Part shown: positions 1 through 10,290 of the stretch, one piece after another
Layout: each line of letters begins with the position of its first letter
Numbering within the stretch: the first letter of the stretch is position 1
Assembly (NCBI RefSeq): GCF_001281385.1
Contig: NZ_CP006911.1
Location: forward strand, 1,488,001 to 1,552,000
DNA length: 64,000 bases
Direction: 5' to 3'
From: Candidatus Pseudothioglobus singularis PS1
GTDB taxonomy: Bacteria; Pseudomonadota; Gammaproteobacteria; PS1; Pseudothioglobaceae
Notes under the pieces: generated by a model
Told to the model about the DNA's origin: nothing
Database searches by the model: none
Seen by the model: only the letters and a program-made list of their open reading frames with translations
Program-made: the position numbers and the translations under genes

Positions 1-62
1 TAACTTCTAACTGGTGATTTACCATTCCAATCAAGCGGCTATATGATAGAAACTATCTTACC

Positions 63-818
63 CTAAATGTACTCAATATGGATAGAGCTATAAACCTCTT
101 TTACGCCTTCTGTTGTTGAAATCCTAAGCGCCCCATGCTCAGTAATTCCATCCACTTCACCTTCAAAAATTTCTTTTGAATCTTTTGATCTAATTTTGAC
201 CCCTTTGAGCATATCATAATCGTTCCACTCTGATAGCAGAGTAGAGAGCCCCTTGCTTTCAAAATCTTTGGTCATGGCTAATATATTTTTAATGAATGCA
301 GCAGTTAATGTGTCAAAACTAGGTAATTTTTTTAAAATTTGTGCCAAATCAGTCCATGGGATATCAATATTAATTTTTTGATCCAACTGATAATTAACTC
401 CAACTCCAATAACTACATACTGTGCCTCTTTATGAATATTATTTTCCATCAAAATGCCTGCTAACTTGTTAATTCCATAATAAACATCATTAGGCCACTT
501 AATTTTTAAACCTTCAAGTTGGCATTCCTCCTCTATGGATTTAATAATGGCCATTCCAATCACTAAACTGAGTCCATTTAGATTTGTATCAATATTAAAA
601 CATTTGCGAAGTGAGAAGAGAATACTGCCATCTTTTTGGGATGCCCAGCCTCTTCCATGTTGACCTTTCCCCATAGTTTGTTCTCTAGTTACACAAAGCT
701 GTGTTCTTTTTGAATAGGGAACCTTTGTCAGGTAAGAACTTGTGCTCTCTATTGAATCAAAAAAATGACAATCAATATCATCTTCTATTAACTTCCTTAA
801 AGAAGAATAATGATCCAT
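63..818 (-). CDS. birA: biotin--[acetyl-CoA-carboxylase] ligase, without DNA-binding domain
   Basis: Activates biotin with ATP and attaches it to the biotin carboxyl carrier protein of acetyl-CoA carboxylase in the cytoplasm. The ligase core is clear: a GKGQHGRGW biotinyl-AMP loop near residues 50-58, KWPND near 107-111, KLAGIL near 118-123 and GVGVN near 138. At 251 residues it lacks the N-terminal helix-turn-helix of the roughly 320-residue E. coli BirA, so it should be a ligase only and not the biotin-operon repressor. The start codon lies inside the 3' end of dgkA, a 22-base overlap suggesting translational coupling. accD in the same window encodes another part of the target enzyme. Confidence 0.93.
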   Translation of the reverse strand: MDHYSSLRKLIEDDIDCHFFDSIESTSSYLTKVPYSKRTQLCVTREQTMGKGQHGRGWASQKDGSILFSLRKCFNIDTNLNGLSLVIGMAIIKSIEEECQLEGLKIKWPNDVYYGINKLAGILMENNIHKEAQYVVIGVGVNYQLDQKINIDIPWTDLAQILKKLPSFDTLTAAFIKNILAMTKDFESKGLSTLLSEWNDYDMLKGVKIRSKDSKEIFEGEVDGITEHGALRISTTEGVKEVYSSIHIEYI

Positions 819-1159
819 GTGAACAAGAAAATAATTAGTGAGATTAGAACTGCTGCTGACGCTACATCTTTAGCAAAACCTGACAGCTCATGGTGTTCAA
901 GGCTAACTCTATCAACAACTGCTTCAATAGCAGAGTTTAACATTTCAACAATTAAAACTAAAAATATAGGAAAAATAAGAAGTACTTTTTCGATTGAGGA
1001 TTCACCAAGCCAGTAACCAATTGGAACCAAAAAAACGGCTAACCATACTTCAAGCCTAAACGCGTATTCTGATTGATAACATGCCTTTAAACCCTGAGCT
1101 GAATAGATAGAAGCAGACCAAAGTTTTTTTATACCAGTCGGTTTTTGATTTTCTGTCAT
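797..1159 (-). CDS. dgkA: diacylglycerol kinase
   Basis: Small inner-membrane kinase that recycles diacylglycerol to phosphatidic acid. Three hydrophobic segments and the family signature ExxNSAIEAVVDR followed by HELSGFAKDVASAAV are present. I chose the ATG at 1159 (120 residues, the usual family length). A TTG five codons upstream at 1174 is also in frame but less likely. It is the first gene of a two-gene unit with birA, which it overlaps at its 3' end. It is divergent from truA, with about 95 bases between the two starts. Confidence 0.93.
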   Translation of the reverse strand: MTENQKPTGIKKLWSASIYSAQGLKACYQSEYAFRLEVWLAVFLVPIGYWLGESSIEKVLLIFPIFLVLIVEMLNSAIEAVVDRVSLEHHELSGFAKDVASAAVLISLIIFLFTWIIILL

Positions 1160-1254
1160 ATAATTAGCATCCAAATTAGACTCGACAGGCGAGTCACAAT
1201 AATTTGTTAAAATATTAAGATTGATTTTACAATAAAAAAATTTAGTGGTTGATT

Positions 1255-1998
1255 ATGAAAATTGCATTAGGCGTTGAATATTTTGGTAAGAATTTTCATG
1301 GCTGGCAAGTTCAAAAATCTGGCCTTCGAACTGTACAGAGCTCTGTTGAAGCATCTTTATCAAAAGTAGCAAACCACCCTGTGCGTGTATTTTGTAGTGG
1401 AAGAACAGACGCAGGAGTTCATGCCATGGAACAAGTCATTCATTTTGAAACGTCAGTAATTAGAACAGAACGCGCGTGGCTTTTTGGTGGGAATGTTAAC
1501 CTTCCAAGTGATGTCAACTTTAAATGGGTTAAGGAGGTGAGTGATGACTTTCATGCAAGGTTTAGTGCTTTTGCAAGATCCTATGAATACAAGATCCATC
1601 ATAATCCTGTTAGATCATCACTTAAAGGGGATTATTATTTGTGGGAGCCAAGATCTCTAGATATAACTAAGATGCAAACAGCTGCAGATTTACTGGTTGG
1701 AGAGCATGACTTTTCTTGTTTTAGAGGAAGCCTGTGTCAGGCAAAATCACCAATTAAAACGATTGAATATATTCAAATTGAATCATCTACAGACGAGATG
1801 ATCATCAGCATTAAGGCGAATGCCTTCCTTCATCATATGGTTCGAAATATTGTTGGAACCCTTTTAAAAATTGGAAGGGGTGAGAAGAATATTGAGTGGA
1901 TGACATCTGTATTGGCAAGTAAAGATCGAAGAGAGGCGGGGCCAACTGCAGAGCCACAAGGCCTTTATTTTATCAAAGCATTCTATGAAGAGATTTAA
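1255..1998 (+). CDS. truA: tRNA pseudouridine(38-40) synthase
   Basis: Isomerises uridines 38-40 in the anticodon arm of tRNAs. The catalytic aspartate sits in GRTDAGVHA (residues 49-57, Asp52), and the C-terminal FLHHMVRNIVGTLLKIGRG motif is intact. The ATG at 1255 gives 247 residues and the standard MKIALGVEYFG beginning. A TTG two codons upstream is in frame but has no advantage. The stop codon directly abuts the stop of the convergent SulP gene, with no room for a terminator. Confidence 0.95.
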   Translation: MKIALGVEYFGKNFHGWQVQKSGLRTVQSSVEASLSKVANHPVRVFCSGRTDAGVHAMEQVIHFETSVIRTERAWLFGGNVNLPSDVNFKWVKEVSDDFHARFSAFARSYEYKIHHNPVRSSLKGDYYLWEPRSLDITKMQTAADLLVGEHDFSCFRGSLCQAKSPIKTIEYIQIESSTDEMIISIKANAFLHHMVRNIVGTLLKIGRGEKNIEWMTSVLASKDRREAGPTAEPQGLYFIKAFYEEI

Positions 1999-3846
1999 TT
2001 AATTTGATTCGCTGGTCTCGTCAATATCTTCTACCTGCGCTTCATCTTTTTCTTTTTCAATGTTTTCTAACTCCTGCCAAACATATTTAAGGGCATCCGC
2101 TCTTAAATCAAAAAAACGATTTTCACCATAACGTTTTTTAAACCCTGATCGGAATAATTCTGCTTCTAATCTTTCTGTTCTTGCAAAAAGTATCTCAACT
2201 CCAGAGCTTGAACAACTCTCTACCAGGTTTGATAATACTTGTTCACCACTTGCATCCACTTGAACAATCGATGCCACATCAACAATGACATACTGGAGTT
2301 CGTCATTATTTTTAGCAATTAACTCAAGTAACTTTGTTTCAAAATAAGCAGCATTTGCAAAGTAAAGTGAGCCGCTCCACTTAGCAACCTTAACGGATTG
2401 ACTTGCTTCAACAGATTCATCAGCGAATCTTGACGCAATAATTGACCCATGTTCGACTGATAACTCGGTAAAGTTTGGCTCCATCGTTCTGTAAAGAAAC
2501 AAACCTAATGACAGAATGATTCCAAATGCGATTCCGTTCTCAAGATGAGGCGCAAAAGTTAGCGTCATCACAAAAGTCAACAAACCAACCAAACCGTCAT
2601 GCTTCTCTACTTTCCATGCGTGCCTGAGTGGTGAGAAGTGAACCAGGTTGACAACAGCCATTAAAATAATTGCAGCAAGAGTGGCCTGAGGAAGATGGTA
2701 TAGCAAAGGGGTTAGCCAAACGATGGTTAAACCTACGATAACAGCAGTCACGACAGATGAAAATCCAGTCACTGCTCCTGCTGTCAAATTGACTGCTGAT
2801 CGCGAAAAAGATCCTGAAACCGAGTAACCTTGAAAAAAACTTGAGGTCACGTTTGATAAACCCTGACCAATTAATTCCTGGTTAACGTCTAATCGCTGTT
2901 TCGTGGTTGCAGCCATTGATTTAGCAACAGAAATCGCCTCCATAAATCCAATTAATGAAATTGTAATTGCATAGATAAACAAAGTTCCAACCGCGTTGAA
3001 ATCAAATCTTGGCACCTTAAAGCTAAACAGTCCATCAATATTGATTGAGCTAACGATTGCTCCGCCCATAGCCTGGAAGTCCATCAAGAATGACGCTACT
3101 GTTGAAAGAACAGCTACTAACAAAATAGCTGGCAATCTTGGGAAAAAACGCTGAAAAAGTATAATACCTAATACGCCAGAAATAGCCATTGCCAAGGTAG
3201 GTAGATGGGTATGAAAAACTGCCGCTTCTAGAAGTCTTGCTATCGTCTGGTAGCTCTGATCTGCATTACAAATTGCGTGCAATCCATTAACATCTATTGA
3301 CTCAATTCTTTCAATGATCGTCAATGGTTGGCAGGCACTTACCCAGTCAGTATCATTTGAACTAATGACCCTAATACCAAAAACCTTTGGAAGTTGAGAA
3401 GCACCAATAATGATTGCTGCAGCATTCGTAAAGCCTGTAACCACAGGATGCGAGAGGAAGTTAATTACAAAACCTAACCTGAGAATTCCCAGTGAAAACT
3501 GAAATACGCCAACAATTAATGCTAGAAGTGCTGCGTACACTGCGTAACTCGAAGGATCAGTCACGATTTCACCAAGTGCTGCAGCAGTTAACAAGGAAAC
3601 AACGGCAACAGGTCCAGTAGAAAGTTGTCTTGATGAGCCCATCAATGCACCAATTAAAACTGGCAAGAATGAGGCATAAAGACCATATTGCGGACCCAAA
3701 CCTGCAAGCTGTGCATAGGCCATTGACTGAGGAATTATAACGAATGCAACTGTTGTGCCCGCCAAAATATCCGCTTTTAAGTTCTTAGGGTTACTTAAAT
3801 CTTTAATCCATAACAAAAACGGAAATAGTCTTGTTATCCAATTCAT
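1999..3846 (-). CDS. SulP-family anion permease with STAS domain
   Basis: Inner-membrane transporter of the SulP (SLC26) family. It has about a dozen hydrophobic segments, the signature PQSMAYAQLAGLGPQYGLYA early in the protein, and a cytoplasmic STAS domain at about residues 480-590 (VIVDVASIVQVDASG). Members carry sulfate, bicarbonate or dicarboxylates, and the substrate cannot be read from the sequence. At 615 residues it is slightly long, with an acidic tail rich in Glu and Asp. No carbonic anhydrase or sulfate-assimilation gene is beside it. It sits where trmD would be expected after rimM, separated from rimM by 86 bases. Confidence 0.9.
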   Translation of the reverse strand: MNWITRLFPFLLWIKDLSNPKNLKADILAGTTVAFVIIPQSMAYAQLAGLGPQYGLYASFLPVLIGALMGSSRQLSTGPVAVVSLLTAAALGEIVTDPSSYAVYAALLALIVGVFQFSLGILRLGFVINFLSHPVVTGFTNAAAIIIGASQLPKVFGIRVISSNDTDWVSACQPLTIIERIESIDVNGLHAICNADQSYQTIARLLEAAVFHTHLPTLAMAISGVLGIILFQRFFPRLPAILLVAVLSTVASFLMDFQAMGGAIVSSINIDGLFSFKVPRFDFNAVGTLFIYAITISLIGFMEAISVAKSMAATTKQRLDVNQELIGQGLSNVTSSFFQGYSVSGSFSRSAVNLTAGAVTGFSSVVTAVIVGLTIVWLTPLLYHLPQATLAAIILMAVVNLVHFSPLRHAWKVEKHDGLVGLLTFVMTLTFAPHLENGIAFGIILSLGLFLYRTMEPNFTELSVEHGSIIASRFADESVEASQSVKVAKWSGSLYFANAAYFETKLLELIAKNNDELQYVIVDVASIVQVDASGEQVLSNLVESCSSSGVEILFARTERLEAELFRSGFKKRYGENRFFDLRADALKYVWQELENIEKEKDEAQVEDIDETSESN

Positions 3847-3932
3847 GAAATATGTTTCTGAAATTTTGTATTTAATTCAGCAATAAGTCTACCTCACTAG
3901 CGAAGGCAAACACAGAATTTTTTTACTAGTAA

Positions 3933-4454
3933 TTAAAAATCTTTATCCCAGTCAACAAAAATCTCTTTCTTTTTTGAATCGACTGAAACAAGGTACGGCT
4001 CAATGTATGGGATCCAATGTTCTTTTATACCTTTTACAACTATGACATTATTTGCGCCAGTTTCAACAAAATAATCAACTAATCCAAGGTTTTCTTTATT
4101 ATGATTTAAAACCGTAAACCCTATCAGCTCATGCCAATAGTATTGATCCTCATTCAATTCTGGAAGCTGTTCTTTGTCGATATATATATCTTTACCAATC
4201 AGTTTTTGAGAATCTTCACGGGTATCAATTCCACTTATATGTGCGACAATTGTTTTTGACTGTTCTCGTCCATTCTTTATTTCGATTTTTTGAAGCTCCC
4301 CATCAACATCAATTGACCAAGGTGAGTAGTTTAGGATATTAACTCTGGGCTTGGTGTATGAAAAAACTTTTACCCAGCCCTGTAAACCAAAAAAGCCATT
4401 AATCTTTCCGACTAATAGCTTTTTTTCGTTTGAGTGAGGTGCAGATGACACCAA
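3933..4454 (-). CDS. rimM: 16S rRNA processing protein RimM
   Basis: Ribosome-maturation factor that binds S19 and helps assemble the 30S head. The N-terminal RimM barrel begins with LLVGKINGFFGLQGWVKV, and the C-terminal PRC barrel includes WHELIGFTVLN and HWIPYIEPYLVSVD. The only usable in-frame starts are TTG at 4454 or GTG at 4451; no ATG precedes the conserved core. The start lies one base after the rpsP stop, so translation is probably coupled to rpsP. The usual next genes, trmD and rplS, do not follow. Confidence 0.93.
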   Translation of the reverse strand: MVSSAPHSNEKKLLVGKINGFFGLQGWVKVFSYTKPRVNILNYSPWSIDVDGELQKIEIKNGREQSKTIVAHISGIDTREDSQKLIGKDIYIDKEQLPELNEDQYYWHELIGFTVLNHNKENLGLVDYFVETGANNVIVVKGIKEHWIPYIEPYLVSVDSKKKEIFVDWDKDF

Positions 4455-4455
4455 A

Positions 4456-5004
4456 TTATTTTACTTCAGATTCTTCAGCTGGCTTTTCTTCTGCTGCGGC
4501 TTCTTCTGCTGGAGCTTCTGCTGCTGGAGCTTCTGCTGCTGGAGCTTCTTCTGCGGCTTCTTCTACTGGAGCTTCTGCTGCTGCTTCTTCTACTGGAGCT
4601 TCTGCTGCGGCTTCTGCTGCTGCGGCTTCTTCTGCTGCTGCGGCTTCTGCTGCTGCCTCTTTAGCCTCTAGATCAGCTTTTGCTTTTTCTTCTGCTGCAA
4701 TCTTTTTAGCTTTATCATCTGCCTTTGCTGATTGTTTAGCTAATTGCTTTTCACGAATAGAGGGATCTCTGTACTCTTTTACAAGCTGCTTAACGCGATC
4801 CGAAATCTGCGCGCCTTGAGAAATCCAATGTGACAGTCTGTCTTCTTCGAGTTGAAGCCTGACTTCTTGTCCGCGAGCGACAGGATTAAAATATCCAATA
4901 CGCTCAATGTAACCACTATCTCTTCTCTTTCTAGAGTCTGTCGCTACAATCGAATAAAAAGGGTTTTTCTTGGCTCCACCTCGGGCTAGTCTTATCTTAA
5001 CCAT
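4456..5004 (-). CDS. rpsP: 30S ribosomal protein S16 with long Ala/Glu-rich C-terminal tail
   Basis: Residues 1 to about 80 are a standard S16 ([20 protein letters not shown], then [11 protein letters not shown]). The family is normally about 80-90 residues, but here the frame continues to 182. After a Lys-rich stretch (about 85-115) comes a tail of alanine, glutamate and proline with recurring EEAAAEAPV-like units. The tail is strongly acidic and low in complexity, in contrast with the basic core. The frame is open from a normal start to a stop one base before rimM, and the downstream gene is intact, so the tail is probably translated. It is the first gene of the rpsP-rimM unit. Confidence 0.93.
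   Translation of the reverse strand: MVKIRLARGGAKKNPFYSIVATDSRKRRDSGYIERIGYFNPVARGQEVRLQLEEDRLSHWISQGAQISDRVKQLVKEYRDPSIREKQLAKQSAKADDKAKKIAAEEKAKADLEAKEAAAEAAAAEEAAAAEAAAEAPVEEAAAEAPVEEAAEEAPAAEAPAAEAPAEEAAAEEKPAEESEVK
4489..4665. repeat. imperfect short tandem repeats inside rpsP
   Basis: On the plus strand the units read as variants of GGAGCTTCTGCTGCT, repeated with small changes. On the minus strand they encode the [10 protein letters not shown]-type units of the S16 tail. All length changes are in multiples of three, as expected of an expanding coding repeat. Confidence 0.8.
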
Positions 5005-5060
5005 GGGTTTTTTGCTCCTTTTAGATTGTTAAATTATTAAGGCGAGAAATTATATCAGTT

Positions 5061-6458
<1,398 letters not shown>

Positions 6459-6518
6459 TCATATTAAAAAGGATAAAATTATACTCTTTTATTTAATCAC
6501 CTAATAACCAGTATTACT

Positions 6519-9077
6519 ATGATAAAAGCTTACTTAAAGCACTGTGAAGAGAGAAAGTCGGACAATCTTCCACCACTAGCACTCGATGCTAAACAAACTA
6601 AGTCTGTCGTAGAGAGCCTAATATCAGGGCTTGATGATGACTTCTATTTGAATTTACTCACTCATAGAGTCCCACCGGGTGTTGATGAAGCTGCTTATGT
6701 AAAAGCTGGTTTTTTAACTAGTATTGCTAAAGGAGAACAGTCTTGCAATGCGATCTCAAGAAAACATGCTACTTTTTTGCTAGGAACAATGCTTGGTGGA
6801 TATAGCATCGAATCCTTAATTAATCTTCTGGATGATGATGAAACTGCTGAGGAAGCCTGTAAAGCACTATCTCTTACAATACTTATCTATGAGGCCCACC
6901 AAAGCATAATGGAAAAGTCAGCAAACAACGCACATGCGAAGAAGATAGTTGATTCTTGGGCTTCAGCTGACTGGTTTACCTCCAAAGAGACTCTTCCTGA
7001 GAGCATTAAAGTGACAGTATTTCGTGTCGATGGTGAAACCAATACTGATGACCTTTCACCGGCAACTGAAGCCTGGTCTCGTCCTGATATCCCTCTTCAT
7101 GCAAAAGCAATGCTTGTCAAAAAAATGGATAAGCCCCTTGAAAAAATTGAAGAATTAAAGCAAAAGGGCAATCCTCTTGCCTATGTTGGAGATGTAGTGG
7201 GTACTGGCTCTTCAAGAAAATCAGCAATTAACTCGGTTTTATGGCATATGGGTGAACCTATTGACTACATTCCTAATAAAAATAGTGGTGGCATAGTCCT
7301 TGGTGGCAAAATTGCTCCAATATTTTTTAATACAGCTGAGGATTCAGGGGCACTTCCAATTCAATGCGACGTTTCAGAACTCAAAATGGGTGATGAGATT
7401 ACAATCTATCCATATGAAGGCACTATTAAAGATGCATCTGGAGAAGTTATTTCAAAATTTAATCTTGCGCCTAGTACGATGCCAGATGAGGTTCGTGCTG
7501 GTGGCAGAATTCCACTTATTATTGGAAGAGGTTTAACAGATAAAACAAGAGCTGAACTTGGCTTAGCGGTGAGTGATGTGTTTCTTCGTCCAGTGGACCC
7601 AAAGAATAGTTCATTAGGCTTTACCTTAGCTCAAAAAATTGTTGGTAAAGCTTGTGGTGTTAAAGGTATAAGGCCCGGAACCTATTGTGAGCCTCGCATG
7701 AGTACAGTTGGATCTCAAGACACAACAGGAGCAATGACTCGAGATGAGCTCAAAGAATTAGCTTGTTTAGGATTTTCTGCTGATCTAGTTATGCAGAGTT
7801 TTTGTCACACAGCTGCTTATCCTAAGCCCATTGATCTTGAGTTGCAGCACACACTCCCAGACTTCATGCATTCACGAGGTGGCGTGTCACTCAAACCAGG
7901 CGATGGCATTATTCATTCTTGGTTAAATCGCATGCTTTTGCCAGACTCTGTTGGAACTGGTGGCGACTCTCATACGCGTTTCCCAATAGGAATTAGTTTT
8001 CCAGCTGGCTCTGGCCTTGTTGCCTTTGGTGCCTCAATTGGAGTGCTACCATTAGACATGCCTGAATCAGTTTTAGTCAGGTTTAAGGGTGAGATGCAAC
8101 CTGGAATCACTCTAAGGGACCTTGTCAATGCAATCCCATATGTTGCCATTCAAAAGGGATTACTCACTGTTGATAAATCTAACAAGAAGAATATTTTTTC
8201 TGGACGCGTTCTTGAAATTGAGGGTCTTGGGGATCTAAAGGTTGAGCAAGCATTTGAGCTTGCAGATGCAACAGCAGAGAGGTCGGCAAATGGATGTACT
8301 GTAAAGCTTAATAAAGAACCCATTGCAGAATATTTAAATTCAAATATTACACTTCTCGGCTCGATGATTGATTCTGGCTATGATGATAAAAAAACAATAG
8401 CAAAAAGAATACAGGATATGAAAAAGTGGCTTGATAATCCAGAGCTTCTTGAGGCTGATAAAGATTGCGAGTATTCAGAGGTCATTGAAATAAATCTTAA
8501 TGACATTAAGGAGCCAATCGTAGCCTGTCCAAATGATCCAGATGATGTAAGACTTCTATCATCAGTTGCCAAAACATCAATAGATGAAGTTTTCATTGGC
8601 TCTTGTATGACCAATATTGGACATTTCAGGGCTGCGGCACAGCTACTCAAAGATAAGTCAGAGCTTAATACAGTTTTATGGGTGGTGCCTCCAACAAGAA
8701 TGGATGAAAAACAGTTAAGGGCTGAGGGAATATATGAAACCTTTGAACGACTTACAGACAGGACTGAGGTCCCAGGCTGCTCACTTTGTATGGGAAACCA
8801 AGCAAGGGTTGAAGAAGGAGCATCTGTCGTTTCAACCTCGACCAGAAACTTTCCAAATCGATTAGGAGATAACAGCAATGTATTTTTAGCATCAGCAGAG
8901 GTTGCTGCAATCTCTGCTAAGCTGGGATATATTCCTACTTCTGAAGAGTACTTATCCTTAATGAAAGACATTGAGCCTTTATCAGGTGAAATATATCAGT
9001 ATCTCAATTTTGACCAAATCGCGGATTATCAAGAATCTTCTTCCAATGTTCCACTTGAGATGATCCTGCAAAGTTAA
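6519..9077 (+). CDS. acnB: aconitate hydratase B
   Basis: Bifunctional citrate/isocitrate and 2-methylisocitrate dehydratase of the TCA cycle. It has the AcnB architecture with an N-terminal HEAT-like domain and the swivel domain ahead of the catalytic core, the reverse of AcnA. Iron-sulfur cysteines are visible in [11 protein letters not shown] and in [13 protein letters not shown] near the C terminus. Length is 852 residues against 865 in E. coli. A strong bidirectional terminator follows. The gene stands alone, divergent from purB. Confidence 0.98.
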   Translation: MIKAYLKHCEERKSDNLPPLALDAKQTKSVVESLISGLDDDFYLNLLTHRVPPGVDEAAYVKAGFLTSIAKGEQSCNAISRKHATFLLGTMLGGYSIESLINLLDDDETAEEACKALSLTILIYEAHQSIMEKSANNAHAKKIVDSWASADWFTSKETLPESIKVTVFRVDGETNTDDLSPATEAWSRPDIPLHAKAMLVKKMDKPLEKIEELKQKGNPLAYVGDVVGTGSSRKSAINSVLWHMGEPIDYIPNKNSGGIVLGGKIAPIFFNTAEDSGALPIQCDVSELKMGDEITIYPYEGTIKDASGEVISKFNLAPSTMPDEVRAGGRIPLIIGRGLTDKTRAELGLAVSDVFLRPVDPKNSSLGFTLAQKIVGKACGVKGIRPGTYCEPRMSTVGSQDTTGAMTRDELKELACLGFSADLVMQSFCHTAAYPKPIDLELQHTLPDFMHSRGGVSLKPGDGIIHSWLNRMLLPDSVGTGGDSHTRFPIGISFPAGSGLVAFGASIGVLPLDMPESVLVRFKGEMQPGITLRDLVNAIPYVAIQKGLLTVDKSNKKNIFSGRVLEIEGLGDLKVEQAFELADATAERSANGCTVKLNKEPIAEYLNSNITLLGSMIDSGYDDKKTIAKRIQDMKKWLDNPELLEADKDCEYSEVIEINLNDIKEPIVACPNDPDDVRLLSSVAKTSIDEVFIGSCMTNIGHFRAAAQLLKDKSELNTVLWVVPPTRMDEKQLRAEGIYETFERLTDRTEVPGCSLCMGNQARVEEGASVVSTSTRNFPNRLGDNSNVFLASAEVAAISAKLGYIPTSEEYLSLMKDIEPLSGEIYQYLNFDQIADYQESSSNVPLEMILQS

Positions 9078-9090
9078 ACTTTAGGTAATA

Positions 9091-9119
9091 AAAAAGCCGC
9101 TCTAAAGCGGCTTTTTTTA
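9091..9119. terminator. bidirectional rho-independent terminator
   Basis: The hairpin GCCGC-TCTAAA-GCGGC (9096-9111) is flanked by A-runs on the left and T-runs on the right, so it can end both acnB on the plus strand and rpmG on the minus strand. Confidence 0.92.
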
Positions 9120-9135
9120 TGAATATTATTAAGGA

Positions 9136-9291
9136 TTACTTAATCTTTGCTTCCTTATACATTACGTGTTTTCTTACAACAGGATCAAATTTTTTAACTT
9201 CAACCTTTTCTGGGTGAATTCTTTTATTTTTAGTTGTAGTGTAATAGTGACCTGTTTCAGCTGAAGAAACCAGTTTAATTTTTTCTCTCAT
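9136..9291 (-). CDS. rpmG: 50S ribosomal protein L33
   Basis: A 51-residue protein beginning [19 protein letters not shown] and containing the [15 protein letters not shown] end typical of L33. It is the zinc-free form: there are no CxxC pairs. It lies 10 bases downstream of rpmB in the classical rpmB-rpmG order, and the bidirectional terminator closes the unit. Confidence 0.96.
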   Translation of the reverse strand: MREKIKLVSSAETGHYYTTTKNKRIHPEKVEVKKFDPVVRKHVMYKEAKIK

Positions 9292-9301
9292 AACTTACTC
9301 C

Positions 9302-9538
9302 TTATACCTTTTCGCCGCGTCCGCGGATTTCTGCTAAAACAACATCAATGCCCTTTTTATCAATAACGCGAAGACCTCTTGCAGATAACTTCAACTTAAC
9401 AAAACGGTTTTCAGCCTCAACCCAAAAACGGTGAGTATGAAGGTTAGGGTAAAAACGACGACGCGTTCTGTTATTCGCGTGAGAAACGTTATTTCCGCTT
9501 ATAGGTCTCTTACCAGTTACTTGGCATACTTTAGACAT
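9302..9538 (-). CDS. rpmB: 50S ribosomal protein L28
   Basis: L28 of the large subunit, 78 residues. It begins [21 protein letters not shown] and carries the conserved [10 protein letters not shown] segment. The ATG at 9538 is chosen because an AGGTGG ribosome-binding site sits just upstream; the in-frame GTG at 9547 lies within that site. First gene of the rpmB-rpmG unit. Confidence 0.96.
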   Translation of the reverse strand: MSKVCQVTGKRPISGNNVSHANNRTRRRFYPNLHTHRFWVEAENRFVKLKLSARGLRVIDKKGIDVVLAEIRGRGEKV

Positions 9539-9612
9539 AACGACCACCTAATCAAATTTCTAAAAAGGGAGAATTATACGCAAAAAATTGCAGTTTTTTT
9601 AAATAAATTTTA

Positions 9613-9640
9613 TTTACTTTATTCATAAAAACGGTATCAT
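9613..9640 (+). promoter_or_regulatory. probable promoter of tRNA-Ser
   Basis: A TTTACT -35 element (9613-9618), a 16-base spacer and a TATCAT -10 element (9635-9640) lie about 12 bases before the tRNA gene, a spacing that suits a tRNA start site. Assigned by consensus similarity only. Confidence 0.55.
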
Positions 9641-9651
9641 ACCAATCTTTC

Positions 9652-9741
9652 GGAGGGATGGCAGAGCGGTTGAATGCACTGGTCTTGAAAACCAGCAAGG
9701 GCTAATACCCTTCCAGGGTTCGAATCCCTGTCCCTCCACCA
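9652..9741 (+). tRNA. tRNA-Ser (anticodon TGA)
   Basis: The acceptor strands GGAGGGA and TCCCTCC pair, and the CCA end is encoded. The anticodon stem CTGGT/ACCAG encloses CTTGAAA with anticodon TGA. A long variable arm (AAGGG/CCCTT) marks it as a class II serine tRNA. The T arm is AGGGTTCGAATCCCT. All helices are intact. Confidence 0.97.
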
Positions 9742-9795
9742 TTGATACATGCTTTTCAAGCAGTTTCTAAAAAATCAATTTAAAATTGTAATCCA

Positions 9796-9824
9796 TTGCT
9801 ACTTAAATACAATTTAAGTATATT
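9796..9824 (+). promoter_or_regulatory. glnB promoter with a perfect inverted repeat filling the spacer
   Basis: A TTGCTA -35 element (9796-9801) and a TATATT -10 element (9819-9824) are separated by exactly 17 bases. Half-sites TACTTAAAT (9800-9808) and ATTTAAGTA (9812-9820) form a perfect 9-base inverted repeat around ACA. It spans the whole spacer and touches both elements, as an operator would. No regulator can be named from the sequence. Confidence 0.6.
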
Positions 9825-9873
9825 ATTTCTCCTATAACTCAATAAGTTAAAAACAAAATAATAAGGATTATAT

Positions 9874-10212
9874 TTGAAACTAGTTACTGCAATATTAAGG
9901 CCTGAAATTTTAGACAAAGTTAGAGAAGCGCTTTGTAATGTTGATATACCAGGCATGACTGTTACCGAAGTCAAAGGTTTTGGCAAACAAAAAGGTCACA
10001 CCGAACAATATCGAGGCACAGAGTTTACTGTTGAATTTGTCCACAAGGTCAAACTTGAAATTGCCATTTCTACTAAAAATTTAGATTTAGTCATTAATGT
10101 TATAAGTGATATCGCTCGATCTGGGCAAAAAGGTGATGGAAAAATCTTTATCTCTGATATCGAAAAAGTAGTTCGTATTCGAACTGGTGAAACCAATCAA
10201 GATGCTCTTTAA
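9874..10212 (+). CDS. glnB: nitrogen regulatory protein P-II, with Phe at the uridylylation site
   Basis: Trimeric P-II sensor of 2-oxoglutarate and ATP/ADP that controls nitrogen assimilation. Length (112) and the motifs TEVKGFGKQKGHTEQYRG and DGKIFISDIEKVVRIRTGE are diagnostic. The T-loop residue that GlnD uridylylates in enterobacteria, Tyr51, is Phe51 here (RGTEF instead of RGAEY), while Tyr46 remains. Covalent uridylylation at position 51 is therefore impossible, and signalling should rest on ligand binding. The start is TTG, supported by an AAGGA site seven bases upstream. No amtB follows, so this is a solitary glnB-like copy. Confidence 0.95.
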   Translation: MKLVTAILRPEILDKVREALCNVDIPGMTVTEVKGFGKQKGHTEQYRGTEFTVEFVHKVKLEIAISTKNLDLVINVISDIARSGQKGDGKIFISDIEKVVRIRTGETNQDAL

Positions 10213-10290
10213 CTGAGCCAAAATAAAATAATTTAAGTGTTTATAAAATAAACATATAATAAGCTTTTTATTAATAAAAAATTCGCTTTT

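Noticed and set aside
1-62. End or start of another gene at the left edge (for example coaX after birA)
   Set aside because: The minus strand reads through a short open stretch but too little is present to identify anything.
4489-4665. CRISPR-like appearance of regularly spaced short repeats
   Set aside because: Units are about 15 bases with no unique spacers, keep the reading frame and code for the S16 tail.
4430-4819. Plus-strand frame of 129 residues rich in Ala and Ser
   Set aside because: It is the mirror of the repetitive rpsP tail; GCT/GCA repeats leave several frames open by chance. S16 and RimM on the minus strand explain the DNA.
8378-8971. 197-residue minus-strand open frame
   Set aside because: Lies wholly inside acnB, and its product has no recognisable motif; acnB motifs on the plus strand are certain.
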